A stretch of DNA of 64,000 nucleotides from DASVVT01 sp036386415 (GCA_036386415.1 DASVVT010000067.1:1-64000); one strand, 5' to 3'; positions 42,799-51,953 are shown, counted from the stretch's first letter. The notes: generated by a model not told the origin, from the sequence alone. Program-made: numbers and translations.

Positions 42799-43614
42799 GT
42801 GAAGGGAAGAGAAGAGGGTGTGCCGCGCGTGGCCGCCTCAAGCTATTTGAATACGGCTCCGCTGATCTGGAGTTTCATGCAGGGAAGCAGGCGTGGCGAC
42901 GTGCAGCTTTTGACAGATACCGCGCCCGCTCGTTGCGCGCGCATGCTGGCGCGCGGTGAAGTGGAAGCGGCGCTCGTGCCCGTCATAGAGTATCAGCGGA
43001 TACCGGAAATCGTGGTCGTCCCGGAAGTCTGCGTCGGCTCGCGCCGGGAGGTGCGCAGCGTTGTGCTGGTGACGCGGGGCGCGCCTTTGAAAGATGTGCG
43101 AAGCTGCGCCCTTGATAGATCGTCGCGCACTTCGGCGGCGCTCATCCAGATCATCTTCCGCGAATTCCTGGGATTCGAGCCGGAATGGATGCCGTTCGAG
43201 CCCGATCTACACGCTATGCTCGATGCAAACGAGGCGGCGCTGCTGATAGGCGACCCGGCGATGGTCTTTCCGCGTGAAGCCCTGCGCGTATATGATCTGG
43301 CGAGTCTCTGGCGCGAGCACACGGGTCTGGGTTTTGTCTTCGCCATGTGGATGGCAGGGCGTGAGACGGTTGAGCGCATGCGCGCCGTCGATTTCAGAGG
43401 CGCGCGTGAAGAGGGGTTGTCCCACGTCGAAGAGATCGCAGCGGTCTACGAGGGCACGCTCGGCCTGCCCCTGTCAGAACTACGCACCTACTTGCTTGAA
43501 AACATCTCTTTCAGTCTGGACGCGGAGATGCGCGCCGGGCTTGACCTTTTCTACAGGCTCGCGCACAAGCACGGCATCATCGATGCTTTGCGCCCTTTAA
43601 AGATGATCGGCTAG
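42799..43614 (+). CDS. mqnA: Chorismate dehydratase MqnA (futalosine pathway)
   Basis: 271 aa. Periplasmic-binding-like fold enzyme that dehydrates chorismate to 3-enolpyruvylbenzoate in the futalosine route to menaquinone. Family block VAASSYLNTAPLIWSF near residue 10, APARCARMLARGEVEAALVPVIEY near 42, and LIGDPAMVF near 138. GTG 42799 with GGAAGG upstream matches family length; an ORF start at 42622 would translate repeat DNA. First gene of mqnA - histidine kinase - mqnC. Confidence 0.88.
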   Translation: MKGREEGVPRVAASSYLNTAPLIWSFMQGSRRGDVQLLTDTAPARCARMLARGEVEAALVPVIEYQRIPEIVVVPEVCVGSRREVRSVVLVTRGAPLKDVRSCALDRSSRTSAALIQIIFREFLGFEPEWMPFEPDLHAMLDANEAALLIGDPAMVFPREALRVYDLASLWREHTGLGFVFAMWMAGRETVERMRAVDFRGAREEGLSHVEEIAAVYEGTLGLPLSELRTYLLENISFSLDAEMRAGLDLFYRLAHKHGIIDALRPLKMIG

Positions 43615-43620
43615 GCAATC

Positions 43621-44715
43621 ATGGAGCAGTTAAGTTTTCCGCTCGGCCAGGATGCGCCGCAGATAGATTTCGCGACGCTAGACCTGTTGCCCTATGGAAT
43701 CATCGTGGTCGATGAGGGGGGCGTCATCCTCTACTACAACGCGCGCGAAGAGGAGATTTCCGGTCGGCAGCGAAAAGATGTCCTGGGCAAGAACTTTTTC
43801 ACGGAAGTCGCGCCCTGCGCTCAGGTGCAGAAGTTCTATAGCCGCTTTCAGGAGACGCTGATCCGCAATGGCTTGGTCGCCAGCTTTCAGTTCACCTTCC
43901 CATTTCCAGACGAGCCGCGCGAAGTCGAAATCTCGCTGACGGGTTTCGAGAAGGATGGTGCGCGCCTGTGTCTCATCGCCGTCAGCGACATCACGGAGAA
44001 AAGGGGGGTGCGCGGCGAGCGACTGCGCGAAGTGGGCGAGGTCGCCGCCAGCGTAGCCCACAACTTCAACAATCTACTGACGGTCATACGCGGCAATGCG
44101 GAGATCATAGGGGATCGACTGGCGTTGGATGACCCGCTGCAACAGAGGGTGGCGAAGATTCTGAAGGCGAGCGACGACGGCGCCGAGATCATCAATCGCA
44201 TCAGGGAGAGTACGCGGCACGAGGCGCGCGCCACAGCACCGCGTGCCCCTGTCAGCCTGAATGAGATCGTCAAAGATTCTATCGCCTTCACGGAGGACTA
44301 CGCGAAGGCATCACAGGACGAGCGCGGCGCGCGCGTACGCTTTGAGACAGAGTTGGCCGCTGATGTGCCGAGGGTACGCGCCAACGCGGCTGCGCTCCGC
44401 GAAGTCTTCGTCAATCTCCTGCGCAATGGTGTTGACGCCATCGAAGGCGAGGGACGCATCACCATCCGAACACGCGCCGAAGGGGAGCACAGTCTAGTCG
44501 AAGTGAGCGACACAGGCGCGGGGATAGATGAGGACGTGCAGGAAAAACTTTTCCGCCCCTTCTTCACCACCAAGGGAGAGAGGGGGACGGGACTGGGGCT
44601 CGCCACCTGCTACGCCATCGTGCGGCGTCATGGCGGCGACATAGAGGTCTTGAGCACGCCGGGCGAGGGGACGACCTTCACTGTGCGCTTGCCGTTTGGC
44701 GATTTGCCATCTTGA
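43621..44715 (+). CDS. Histidine kinase with photoactive yellow protein-like PAS domain
   Basis: 364 aa. Residues about 17-125 are a PAS domain of the PYP type: YYNAREEEISGR and GKNFFTEVAPC align with photoactive yellow protein at a constant offset of 3, giving Tyr39 (Y42), Glu43 (E46), Ser47 (T50), Arg49 (R52) and Cys66 (chromophore-binding C69). Then a HisKA with phospho-acceptor His147 (VAHNFNNLL), N-box VNLLRNGVDAI, G1 DTGAGID, FRPFFTTK and G2 GTGLGLA, all intact. Starts 6 bp after mqnA, followed by mqnC. No response regulator is adjacent. Whether it binds p-coumaroyl is not shown. Confidence 0.9.
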   Translation: MEQLSFPLGQDAPQIDFATLDLLPYGIIVVDEGGVILYYNAREEEISGRQRKDVLGKNFFTEVAPCAQVQKFYSRFQETLIRNGLVASFQFTFPFPDEPREVEISLTGFEKDGARLCLIAVSDITEKRGVRGERLREVGEVAASVAHNFNNLLTVIRGNAEIIGDRLALDDPLQQRVAKILKASDDGAEIINRIRESTRHEARATAPRAPVSLNEIVKDSIAFTEDYAKASQDERGARVRFETELAADVPRVRANAAALREVFVNLLRNGVDAIEGEGRITIRTRAEGEHSLVEVSDTGAGIDEDVQEKLFRPFFTTKGERGTGLGLATCYAIVRRHGGDIEVLSTPGEGTTFTVRLPFGDLPS

Positions 44716-44810
44716 ATTGGCAATTCGCAGTTGTGGATGAAAGTTTTTCAGGCGTAAAAGCGAGGATTGTAGATGGAATCAAAGTTGCCAGTATCTAAGG
44801 GCGGGAAATT

Positions 44811-44918
44811 CACCACAGAGAGACACAGAGACACGGAGAAGAAGAAGAAATATAAACATTTGAGAGCTATATAAATCTTTCAAAGTTTTCTCTGTGCCTC
44901 TGTGTCTCTCTGTGGTGA
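44811..44918. repeat. Palindromic repeat (CACAGAGN family)
   Basis: Arms 44811-44841 and 44888-44918 of octameric ACAGAGAC-like units, in the 257-bp gap before mqnC. The gap 44716-44972 holds nothing else recognised. Confidence 0.88.
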
Positions 44919-44972
44919 ATCCCCTGTGGTATACACACAAGCGGAAGATGATCTAAAATCATTGATAATCAG

Positions 44973-46124
44973 ATGAGTACCACAAACGATATTCAACCCA
45001 TTCTCGACCGCGCTCTGTCGGGCGCGCGCCTGACGGCGGATGATTGCACTGCGTTGCTTGAGTCGGACGATTTTGTGCGCATTGGCCTCGCCGCCGACGA
45101 GATACGCAAGCGCTGGCACGCGGAAGGCATCGTCACCTACATCATTGATCGCAACATCAACTACACGAATGTCTGCAACGTCGTCTGCACCTTCTGCGCC
45201 TTCTACCGCAGACCGGGCGCGAAAGACACTTACGTGCAGAGCATAGACGAGATTTGCCAGAGAATAGACGAGACGATTGCGCTCGGCGGCACAGGGGTTC
45301 TGATGCAGGGCGGGCTGCATCCGGATTTTGGCATTGAGTGGTACGAAGACCTCCTGCGCAACCTTCATGCGAAGTATCCAGACTTCCAGTTGCACTGCTT
45401 TTCGCCGCCGGAGATTCATAACCTTCATCTCATCTCCGGCCTCTCGTACGAGACCATCATGGCGCGGCTCAAGGATGCTGGGCTCTACAGTCTTCCGGGC
45501 GGAGGCGGCGAGATTCTGGACGACGAAGTGCGCAGGCGCGTCTCTACGAAATGCACCACGGACGAATGGCTCGGCGTGATGCGCGCGGTACACCGTGTCG
45601 GATTGCGCTCGACTGCGACGATGATGTTCGGCATCGGAGATAACGTCACACATCGCGTCCGCCACCTGGAGCGTATACGCGACCTACAGGACGAGACGGG
45701 CGGTTTCACGGCCTTCATCCCCTGGACGTTTCAGCGCGAGAACACTGCCCTCGGACGCCGCATCAAGGAAGAGCCGACCGGCATCGATTATCTGAAGATG
45801 CTTTCGGTCTCGCGTCTCTTTCTGGACAACATAGAGCATTTCCAGTCTTCCTGGCTCACACAGGGGTTAAAGCTCGGACAGGTTGCGCTGCGCTTCGGCG
45901 CGGACGACATGGGCTCGATCATGATCGAAGAGAACGTCGTCTCGGCGGCGGGCGCGCACAACCGCGCTGACGAGAAGATGCTACGTTACCTGATTCGCGA
46001 AGCGGGCTTTCAGCCGCAGCAGCGCGACATACTCTATCGTCACGTTCATCGCGAGAAGTCGCCGCAGATAGACGCGCGTGAGTCTACCCCTTTGCGCGAG
46101 TTGACGGTGCTGATCGCCGATTGA
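44973..46124 (+). CDS. mqnC: Cyclic dehypoxanthinyl futalosine synthase MqnC
   Basis: 383 aa radical SAM enzyme of the futalosine menaquinone pathway. 4Fe-4S motif CNVVCTFC near residue 68 (CxxxCxxC) is preceded by the family block DRNINYTNVC and followed by MQGGLHPDF and LPGGGGEIL. MqnE is a paralog with a similar cluster; MqnC is preferred by VTYIIDRNINYTN and MQGGLHPDFGIEWYEDLL. With mqnA in the same window, the pathway is at least partly encoded here. Confidence 0.92.
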   Translation: MSTTNDIQPILDRALSGARLTADDCTALLESDDFVRIGLAADEIRKRWHAEGIVTYIIDRNINYTNVCNVVCTFCAFYRRPGAKDTYVQSIDEICQRIDETIALGGTGVLMQGGLHPDFGIEWYEDLLRNLHAKYPDFQLHCFSPPEIHNLHLISGLSYETIMARLKDAGLYSLPGGGGEILDDEVRRRVSTKCTTDEWLGVMRAVHRVGLRSTATMMFGIGDNVTHRVRHLERIRDLQDETGGFTAFIPWTFQRENTALGRRIKEEPTGIDYLKMLSVSRLFLDNIEHFQSSWLTQGLKLGQVALRFGADDMGSIMIEENVVSAAGAHNRADEKMLRYLIREAGFQPQQRDILYRHVHREKSPQIDARESTPLRELTVLIAD

Positions 46125-46163
46125 GCGACCAGTGCCTCGGAGAGCGCCGGAGGCGCGGCATAT

Positions 46164-46340
46164 TAGTAGCCCACGACGCCAGTCGTGGGTCAGTTGCAAA
46201 TCAGGAAGGCAGAGCCCTCGTAGAGTGCGGCATGAAAATCTGAGCTTGGTGATTGCTCGCATGGAGATTATGCCGCCCCAACCGGGGCTCTAACTCATAT
46301 CCTCCCTCTTGCCTACGACCGGCGTCGTGGGCTACTGGTA
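46164..46340. repeat. Inverted repeat (AGTAGCCCACGACG type)
   Basis: TAGTAGCCCACGACGCCAG at 46164-46191 and CGTCGTGGGCTACTGG at 46321-46338 (near-exact inverse), flanking about 120 bp between mqnC and the convergent esterase gene. Each arm also has an internal CCACGAC/GTCGTGG palindrome. Confidence 0.7.
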
Positions 46341-46362
46341 CGGTCGCCCTTACCGGGGCTTT

Positions 46363-47028
46363 TCATCGCCGCCCGAACTTTTTGTTCGCCTCGGCGGCGG
46401 CTTCCTGCATCAAGCGTGCCTGCTCTGCCGTGAGCTCGATTTTGCCTCCCGAACGCAGCTTCAATGTGAAGGGCAGACCGACGGGTGATTGTCCGTACAT
46501 TTGCTCGTAGATGATGAGCGCCGCGAGGTACGAGCCCGCGATGGTTGGATGAAGCCCGTCTGGCGAATAGAGCTTGAGCTTCGGACTACGCCGCCAGGCC
46601 GCGCGCCAAGCTTCTCCGACCGGAAAGAGAATGCCGTCCGTCTCTTCCGCAGCCTGCCTGTAGGACGCGCTGACGCCGTCGAAATCCTGCATCCGTTGAA
46701 CCGAAGGCCAGACCATATACAGGGCGGGCTTTGCCCCGACACGATTAATCTCCTGCGAGAAGCGGCGCGCGTATTCAAGCAGCGACTGACGACCTTCAGT
46801 TGAGGCCGAAGGCCCTTGCTGAAGCACAACCACGTCCCAGCCTCCCTCCTTGATGGCCTGGCGCGCATCGCCCTGATTCCAGTGATCCTCAAGGCTAAAG
46901 CCGCCGAACACAACCACCCTGAAGGCAAACTGTTTCTGTCCTGAAGCTTCCGCGAAGGCTTCGACGATGGAAGGCAGGTTGTTGGAGTATGTCAGGCTAT
47001 TGCCTATGAACAGCACGCGCCGTGGCAT
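46363..47028 (-). CDS. SGNH/GDSL-type hydrolase
   Basis: 221 aa. Block I LFIGNSLTYSNNLPS (nucleophile Ser in GNS-L), block III-like DVVVLQQGPS near residue 64, and block V PDGLHPTIAGS near 168 with the Asp and His of the catalytic dyad. Typical of esterase/lipase-like SGNH hydrolases; substrate unknown. No signal peptide. Confidence 0.82.
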   Translation of the reverse strand: MPRRVLFIGNSLTYSNNLPSIVEAFAEASGQKQFAFRVVVFGGFSLEDHWNQGDARQAIKEGGWDVVVLQQGPSASTEGRQSLLEYARRFSQEINRVGAKPALYMVWPSVQRMQDFDGVSASYRQAAEETDGILFPVGEAWRAAWRRSPKLKLYSPDGLHPTIAGSYLAALIIYEQMYGQSPVGLPFTLKLRSGGKIELTAEQARLMQEAAAEANKKFGRR

Positions 47029-47045
47029 TTGAGCCGAATTTGATA

Positions 47046-47148
47046 TGTGCTCTGTGCATCCTCCGTGTTCTCTGTGTCTCTGTGGTGAATCTACTTTAAG
47101 CCAGACTCACCACAGAGGCACAGAGAGCACGGAGGATGCACAGAGAGT
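47046..47148. repeat. Palindromic repeat (CACAGAGN family)
   Basis: Arms 47046-47091 and 47106-47148 of CTCTGTG-type octamers; 14-nt loop. Confidence 0.88.
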
Positions 47149-47308
47149 TGAGATGCAATCAGGAGGCTACTCCAACTACGTATTAAGCCGGGCAATTCAT
47201 GATAACACGTGGGATTGAAGTGGTATCCGCCCCCTGACAACTGAGGGGGACTTTCACGCTATGTTGGAGATTTGAGTTCGCCCCTTTAAAGCTGTAACGT
47301 ATTCTGTA

Positions 47309-48583
47309 ATGCCTGTCTCGAAGCTCGCGCCCGCAACTCCTTCGGAGAATGTCTCCAGGAATCCTCGCTCGTCTTTCGCTGCGTTGCGTCATCGTGATTT
47401 TCGCCTCCTGTGGGTGGGGCAGCTCGTCTCCGGGACGGGCTCGCAGATGCAGTATGTGGCGATCAACTGGCACGTCTACCTGTTGACAAAATCGGCTCTG
47501 GCGCTCGGGACGGTGGGGCTCGTGAGGGTCGTGCCGATCATTTTGTGTTCGCTGGTGGGCGGCGTGGTGGCAGATGCGCTGGATCGTAAACGCTTGATGA
47601 TGGTCACGCAGACGTTGATGCTCTTGAGCGCGGGCGCGCTGGCCGCCGTGACGTGGCTCGGACTGCAAAGCGTGTGGCCGATCTACCTGCTGACAGCCGT
47701 TTCGGCGGCGGCCACGGCCTTTGATAATCCGGCGCGGCAGGCACTCATGCCGATGCTCGTCCCGGCGGAGGATTTCCCGAATGCCGTCAGCCTGTGGCTG
47801 ATCGTGTTTCATCTCTCGACGGTGGTCGGCCCGGCGCTGGCCGGGCTGATCCTCGCCTCATATAGCCCGGCGATAGTTTACGCCTTCAACGCCCTGTCGT
47901 TTCTCGCCGTCATCGTCGCCGTGATGCTGATGCGTGCAGAGGGACGCGCCGTGGACGCCGGGAGCGAGGCGTCGCGCGTCAGTTTCAGCGCTTTGAAAGA
48001 GGGCTTGAGCTTCGTATGGCGCACCCCGATCATAGTGCAGACGATGACACTGGATTTCGTGGCGACGTTCTTCGCCTCGGCGACGGCGCTGCTGCCGATC
48101 TTCGCGGCGGAGATTCTGCACGTCGGGGCGCGCGGACTGGGCATGCTCGCGGCTGCCCCCGCCGCAGGCTCTGTCATCACTGCACTCTTGATGGCGCGTC
48201 TCGGCACTTTGCGCAGGCAGGGCGCAATCGTCATCGGAGCGATAGCCGTCTATGGCCTGGCGACCATCGCGTTCGGGCTGTCTCGCGTCTTCTGGTTTTC
48301 GCTGCTGATGCTCGCACTGACGGGCGCGGCGGATACCGTCAGCACTGTGCTCAGGCAGACGATCCGCCAGCTTGTGACGCCGAACCACCTGCGCGGGCGC
48401 ATGACCTCCGTCAACATGGTCTTCTTCATGGGTGGGCCGCAACTGGGCGAGCTGGAAGCGGGCGTAATCGCCGCGCTGCTCGGCGCGCCGCTCTCGGTCG
48501 TGATCGGCGGCGCGGGCTGCCTCGCGGCGGTCGCCCTGGCGATGCTGACGGCGAAAAGCCTGCTCAAGTACGAGAGGGAGTAA
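47309..48583 (+). CDS. MFS transporter (EntS/MFS_3-like)
   Basis: 424 aa with about 12 hydrophobic segments. Early motif ALRHRDFRLLWVGQLVS and the loop motif GGVVADALDRKR (between helices 2 and 3) are typical of the enterobactin-exporter-like MFS group. Substrate unknown. A second family member is at 54785-56140. Isolated gene between palindromes. Confidence 0.85.
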   Translation: MPVSKLAPATPSENVSRNPRSSFAALRHRDFRLLWVGQLVSGTGSQMQYVAINWHVYLLTKSALALGTVGLVRVVPIILCSLVGGVVADALDRKRLMMVTQTLMLLSAGALAAVTWLGLQSVWPIYLLTAVSAAATAFDNPARQALMPMLVPAEDFPNAVSLWLIVFHLSTVVGPALAGLILASYSPAIVYAFNALSFLAVIVAVMLMRAEGRAVDAGSEASRVSFSALKEGLSFVWRTPIIVQTMTLDFVATFFASATALLPIFAAEILHVGARGLGMLAAAPAAGSVITALLMARLGTLRRQGAIVIGAIAVYGLATIAFGLSRVFWFSLLMLALTGAADTVSTVLRQTIRQLVTPNHLRGRMTSVNMVFFMGGPQLGELEAGVIAALLGAPLSVVIGGAGCLAAVALAMLTAKSLLKYERE

Positions 48584-48584
48584 A

Positions 48585-48755
<171 letters not shown>

Positions 48756-48844
48756 TTTTTCTTGCACCCTCTGGCCCTGAAGTGTAGTATGCGACGCGGC
48801 AAGCTTTCGTGTATTGAAAATTGTGTCGAAGAGTGGAGCAGGAG

Positions 48845-49312
48845 ATGCTCGTTGAATGCGTGGCGCGTCCCGAGTTGAGAGCGCCCGTTCAGGCTTTGAT
48901 CCACAAGGTTTCATCGGCGCATTCGGGCGGCGAGTTCAGGATCGCGCTGGCGGATATGTTCACGGCTTTCGGGCTGACTCTGGAAGCGGCGGAGTGGGCC
49001 AAGCTGCGCAGCCGCGGTGAGGTCTCGTTTAGGCCGTTTGGCGAATCCGTCGGAGCCTTCATCAACCAGGGAAATGCGCAGGAGCTGAAGACCGAAGATG
49101 GATTGACGCTCATCATCCCGGGCAGCCTGGCAGGCGAATACGTGACGACTCCCACCTCCCTGACATTGAAGTTCACCGAAGGGTCTGCCTTGCGCGGCTG
49201 CAAGCGCGTCTTCGTGCTCATCTGTCAGGACATCATCAAGATCGACGCCGACGAGCACAAGCTCTATATAGATTTGCCGGGCGAGAAATACGATCTCTGT
49301 TTTGTTTTCTGA
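48845..49312 (+). CDS. Hypothetical protein
   Basis: 155 aa, soluble, no family recognised. Middle block GLTLIIPGSLAGEYVTTP and C-terminal KLYIDLPGEKYDLCFVF suggest an alpha/beta domain; no motif of known enzymes. ATG 48845 chosen because GGAG lies about 9 nt before it; GTG-type codon 24 bases earlier is possible. Stands before a PilZ gene; no further context. Confidence 0.6.
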   Translation: MLVECVARPELRAPVQALIHKVSSAHSGGEFRIALADMFTAFGLTLEAAEWAKLRSRGEVSFRPFGESVGAFINQGNAQELKTEDGLTLIIPGSLAGEYVTTPTSLTLKFTEGSALRGCKRVFVLICQDIIKIDADEHKLYIDLPGEKYDLCFVF

Positions 49313-49323
49313 AAGCGCAACCG

Positions 49324-49404
49324 ATTGGGGATTGCAGATTGCAGAATGTGGATTGTGGATTTAAGAGCTACGCAAATTTTTAACCCGCAATCCGAAATCC
49401 GCAA
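49324..49404. repeat. Palindromic repeat (GATTGCA/GATTGTG units)
   Basis: Left arm 49324-49364 of tandem GATTGCA-like heptamers, right arm 49384-49404 (CCGCAATCCGAAATCC). Confidence 0.75.
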
Positions 49405-49416
49405 TGGAATAGGGTC

Positions 49417-49734
49417 ATGGCCGATGAGCGCAGAGGTGATGAGCGCGTGCCCTTGCTGCTGGATGTGCGCTGGGAGGGGCTTTCGGGTAAACATGCCGCG
49501 CGTATTAGCGACATCAGCTTGAGCGGTTGCTACGTCGAATCACTGGGGCAGGTGATGGTCGGCGAGATTGTTCGTTTCGAGATTCATCTGCCGACCGGAC
49601 GCTGGATGCCACTGCGCGGGACGGTCGTCTACCACCTCCCAACTCTAGGCTTCGGCGTGCAGTTCACCGGCCTCACGCTCATGGAGCGCAATCTGCTCGC
49701 GCATGTGATAGATTACGCGCGCGACAGCAACTGA
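49417..49734 (+). CDS. PilZ-domain protein
   Basis: 105 aa, a single PilZ domain. The c-di-GMP-binding RxxxR (RRGDERV near residue 6-10) and DxSxxG (DISLSG near 32) motifs are present, so it is a predicted c-di-GMP receptor. The rest is beta barrel (VGEIVRFEIHLP, FGVQFTGL). Likely effector of the GGDEF and HD-GYP-like genes in this window. Confidence 0.88.
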   Translation: MADERRGDERVPLLLDVRWEGLSGKHAARISDISLSGCYVESLGQVMVGEIVRFEIHLPTGRWMPLRGTVVYHLPTLGFGVQFTGLTLMERNLLAHVIDYARDSN

Positions 49735-49820
49735 CGATTGCGGATTAAAAGATTTGAGATCGAAACCTCAGATTCGAGAGTTCCCGAAGCGCCGATCCGC
49801 AATCCGCCATCAGCAATCGA
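49735..49820. repeat. Palindromic repeat (GATTGCG units)
   Basis: GATTGCGGATT at 49735-49746 and CCGCAATCCGCCATCAGCAATC at 49796-49819. Confidence 0.6.
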
Positions 49821-50276
49821 ATGGGTTGGTCGCCGCAGGAAACCAGTAAGCACCAGGATCACGTGATCGCGCACGTTTTGGGCGCGACCGTACTCGGTTT
49901 TTTCATCGCGGATGAAGCCGCACACGTCCTGCTGGATATGGGCTTTATCTGGACAATCTATCTCGACGGCGAAATGGGACTGTTGCCGCAGTCGGTGACG
50001 GTCTCCGAACTAGACCTTGACGAGAAGATCAAGGCGGAACTGCTCTCTGACATCTCGCTGCTACACGAGCAGGGACGGGCGGCTGAGGAGGCGCTGAAGC
50101 GTTTTGTGGCTGCGCCCGCCGACTGCTTGATTAGTGATGTCAGTTTTTATGCGGATGATGAGCGACGCCGTATATTTTTGACCGGCGAGAATGAATGCCT
50201 CGCCATCGAGACTTCGCTCACGACAGGTGAAATCAACTTTGCAGCCGCCCCGACCGGCCTGAGCAACCCCGGGTGA
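49821..50276 (+). CDS. Hypothetical protein
   Basis: 151 aa, no recognised family. Contains a hydrophobic stretch HVIAHVLGATVLGFFIADEAA near residue 14-30 and an acidic helix region DLDEKIKAELLSDISLLHEQG. No signal peptide, no catalytic motif. Real gene likely: coding-like base pattern and no overlap with repeats; Shine-Dalgarno not evident. Confidence 0.55.
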   Translation: MGWSPQETSKHQDHVIAHVLGATVLGFFIADEAAHVLLDMGFIWTIYLDGEMGLLPQSVTVSELDLDEKIKAELLSDISLLHEQGRAAEEALKRFVAAPADCLISDVSFYADDERRRIFLTGENECLAIETSLTTGEINFAAAPTGLSNPG

Positions 50277-50324
50277 TCTCTCCACTATCAGGATCATCCG
50301 AAATAGTTTCGGAGGCGCGTTCGC

Positions 50325-50636
50325 GTGATGCTCCCAGAAATCAGACAGAGTCGCTCCTCGCCCACGGATCATGGTTTGTTCACCCCAGGCCGCAGCCGTT
50401 GGAAAGACGCTCCCGCTTACTTTGCCGTGCCTGAGCTACGCCACGAAGAGGCCGCCAGTTGTGTCGCCTCTTCAACAGGCGAAACTTCAGATGAGAAAGA
50501 CACGGATACTCCTCTTGAGGATGCTGCACGCGCGGAACGCGAGTATGTGCGCCAGCGCCTGCGTGAAGAGCTTCAGCGCGAGCCGACGGAAGAAGAAGTA
50601 GACGAATGGCTGCGCCAGCACACTGAAGGTTACTGA
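50325..50636 (+). CDS. Hypothetical small protein with acidic helical C-terminus
   Basis: 103 aa. The C-terminal helix REYVRQRLREELQREPTEEE reads like a conserved small domain; the N-terminal part is low complexity and could be spurious. GGAGG at 50311-50315 supports the GTG 50325 start. Function unknown. Confidence 0.5.
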   Translation: MMLPEIRQSRSSPTDHGLFTPGRSRWKDAPAYFAVPELRHEEAASCVASSTGETSDEKDTDTPLEDAARAEREYVRQRLREELQREPTEEEVDEWLRQHTEGY

Positions 50637-50714
50637 GCCTTTGAAGGTGCGCGATTCTCACCACACAATCGCGCCACGGAAGTTTTCCTATCCTCGAGAA
50701 TTAAGGAGATAGAG

Positions 50715-50960
50715 ATGGCAAAGAAAGAAGCGGCGGAGTACCAGGCAAAGGTGACGAACGACAGCGGCATCCTGCGTGGCAAAATACCTTCCCCCCTCGT
50801 TAGAGAACTGGGTGCGCGCGCAGGCGATTACATCGTCTTTCGCTCGGACGGCGCGGGGAATGTCAGAGTCAGCTTATCGCGCTCAAGGAGCAGCGGCGGG
50901 AAAAAGGCTGGTAAAGGCTCGAAGGGCGGAGCCAAAAAGAATGGCCGGCGGGGCCGCTAG
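50715..50960 (+). CDS. AbrB/SpoVT-like protein with basic tail
   Basis: 81 aa. RGKIPSPLVRELGARAGDYIVFR has the shape of an AbrB-like swapped-hairpin DNA-binding domain; after residue 55 a Lys/Gly/Arg tail (SGGKKAGKGSKGGAKKNGRR) resembles nucleoid-protein tails. Possibly a small DNA-binding or antitoxin-like protein; no toxin gene is next to it. Strong AAGGAGAT before the ATG. Confidence 0.65.
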   Translation: MAKKEAAEYQAKVTNDSGILRGKIPSPLVRELGARAGDYIVFRSDGAGNVRVSLSRSRSSGGKKAGKGSKGGAKKNGRRGR

Positions 50961-51085
50961 AGCCCGCGCGCCGTGCGAATTTTCCGTAAGCCGAAATAGA
51001 GCGAGGAGCAATGCGCCTCGATAAGCTGAATCGTGACGCGCCGCTCCCCGTACGCGCGAGATGAGATTGGCGTCCCCCGGAAGAC

Positions 51086-51733
51086 TCAGGGCGAGGTGGA
51101 TGGCTCAGCCGCGCCTGAGACGTTGATCTGATTGTCAACCGCCTTCACTCCCTTAACGCTTCTCACGAGCTTTTCGAAGCTGCGCTTTTGAGCCGCCGAA
51201 TCGACCGTGCCCGTCAATGTCACGCGACCATTGACGACGGCAGCGATCACGCCGAGCGAGCCGAGGTTGGGGTCCTCAGAAATTTTCCTGTCAATGTTCG
51301 ACTGAACTGTGGCGTCGTCCGTGCCCGAGGCCGCAGGCGCTGTACTCGCTCCCGTGGTGGTTGAAGTCGCCGGGGGCGGCGTGACGATGATCGGCTGCGT
51401 CGTCGTTGTCGTCGTTGCCGGTGGTTGTTGAACGATGACGGGCGCGGGTTGCTGCACGGGCGCAGGCTGCTGAATGATCGTCGTTTGCGGCACGGGCGTG
51501 GGCGCGGTCGAGACGCGCACGTTCGTGTTATCCATCTGTTGCCGGTTCAGCAGAAACAGGAAGAGAATCGTGACCAGGGCGACCGCGCCGACGACCAGCG
51601 CCGCGACGGCTCCCGTTGACATTCCGCGACGCTCCGGCACGCGCTCCACACGCGTCTCGACCACCTCGCGCCGCGCCGCAGGCGTCTCCACCACCACACG
51701 GCTTCTCTTGCGCTGTTCTTCATCATATGACAT
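51086..51733 (-). CDS. Membrane-anchored BON-domain protein
   Basis: 215 aa. Basic N-terminal region, a membrane helix (about residues 42-62), a Pro/Thr/Gln-rich linker, and a C-terminal BON domain (NIDRKISEDPNLGSLGVIAAVVNGRVTLTGTV near 148, ending KGVKAVDNQINV). BON domains bind phospholipid or other surfaces and occur in envelope proteins. Periplasmic or outer-leaflet location inferred. Confidence 0.82.
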   Translation of the reverse strand: MSYDEEQRKRSRVVVETPAARREVVETRVERVPERRGMSTGAVAALVVGAVALVTILFLFLLNRQQMDNTNVRVSTAPTPVPQTTIIQQPAPVQQPAPVIVQQPPATTTTTTQPIIVTPPPATSTTTGASTAPAASGTDDATVQSNIDRKISEDPNLGSLGVIAAVVNGRVTLTGTVDSAAQKRSFEKLVRSVKGVKAVDNQINVSGAAEPSTSP

Positions 51734-51953
51734 ATCTTTTCTTCGACTCCATTCTCTCTTAATTTGTTATGCGAGGGCTCGATTTCCCGAAACGTTAAAA
51801 GGTCGATCAAAGCATCGTGCCTTGCATTTCAGCAATTCGTATTCCGCAGCCCATCCCCTCTCAATTAGCCTTCAGAACCCTGCTTTTTACACTGCGGTGA
51901 TTGGAAACAGCGCCGCGTCTGTAGATCGGAGCGTACTGATTTAAGGCAAGGGA
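51734..51953. other. Gap between divergent BON and HDAC-like genes
   Basis: 220 bp with no gene supported, less GC-rich than the flanks. Promoters of the divergent BON gene and the HDAC-like gene should lie here; none stands out. A repeat follows from 51954. Confidence 0.4.
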
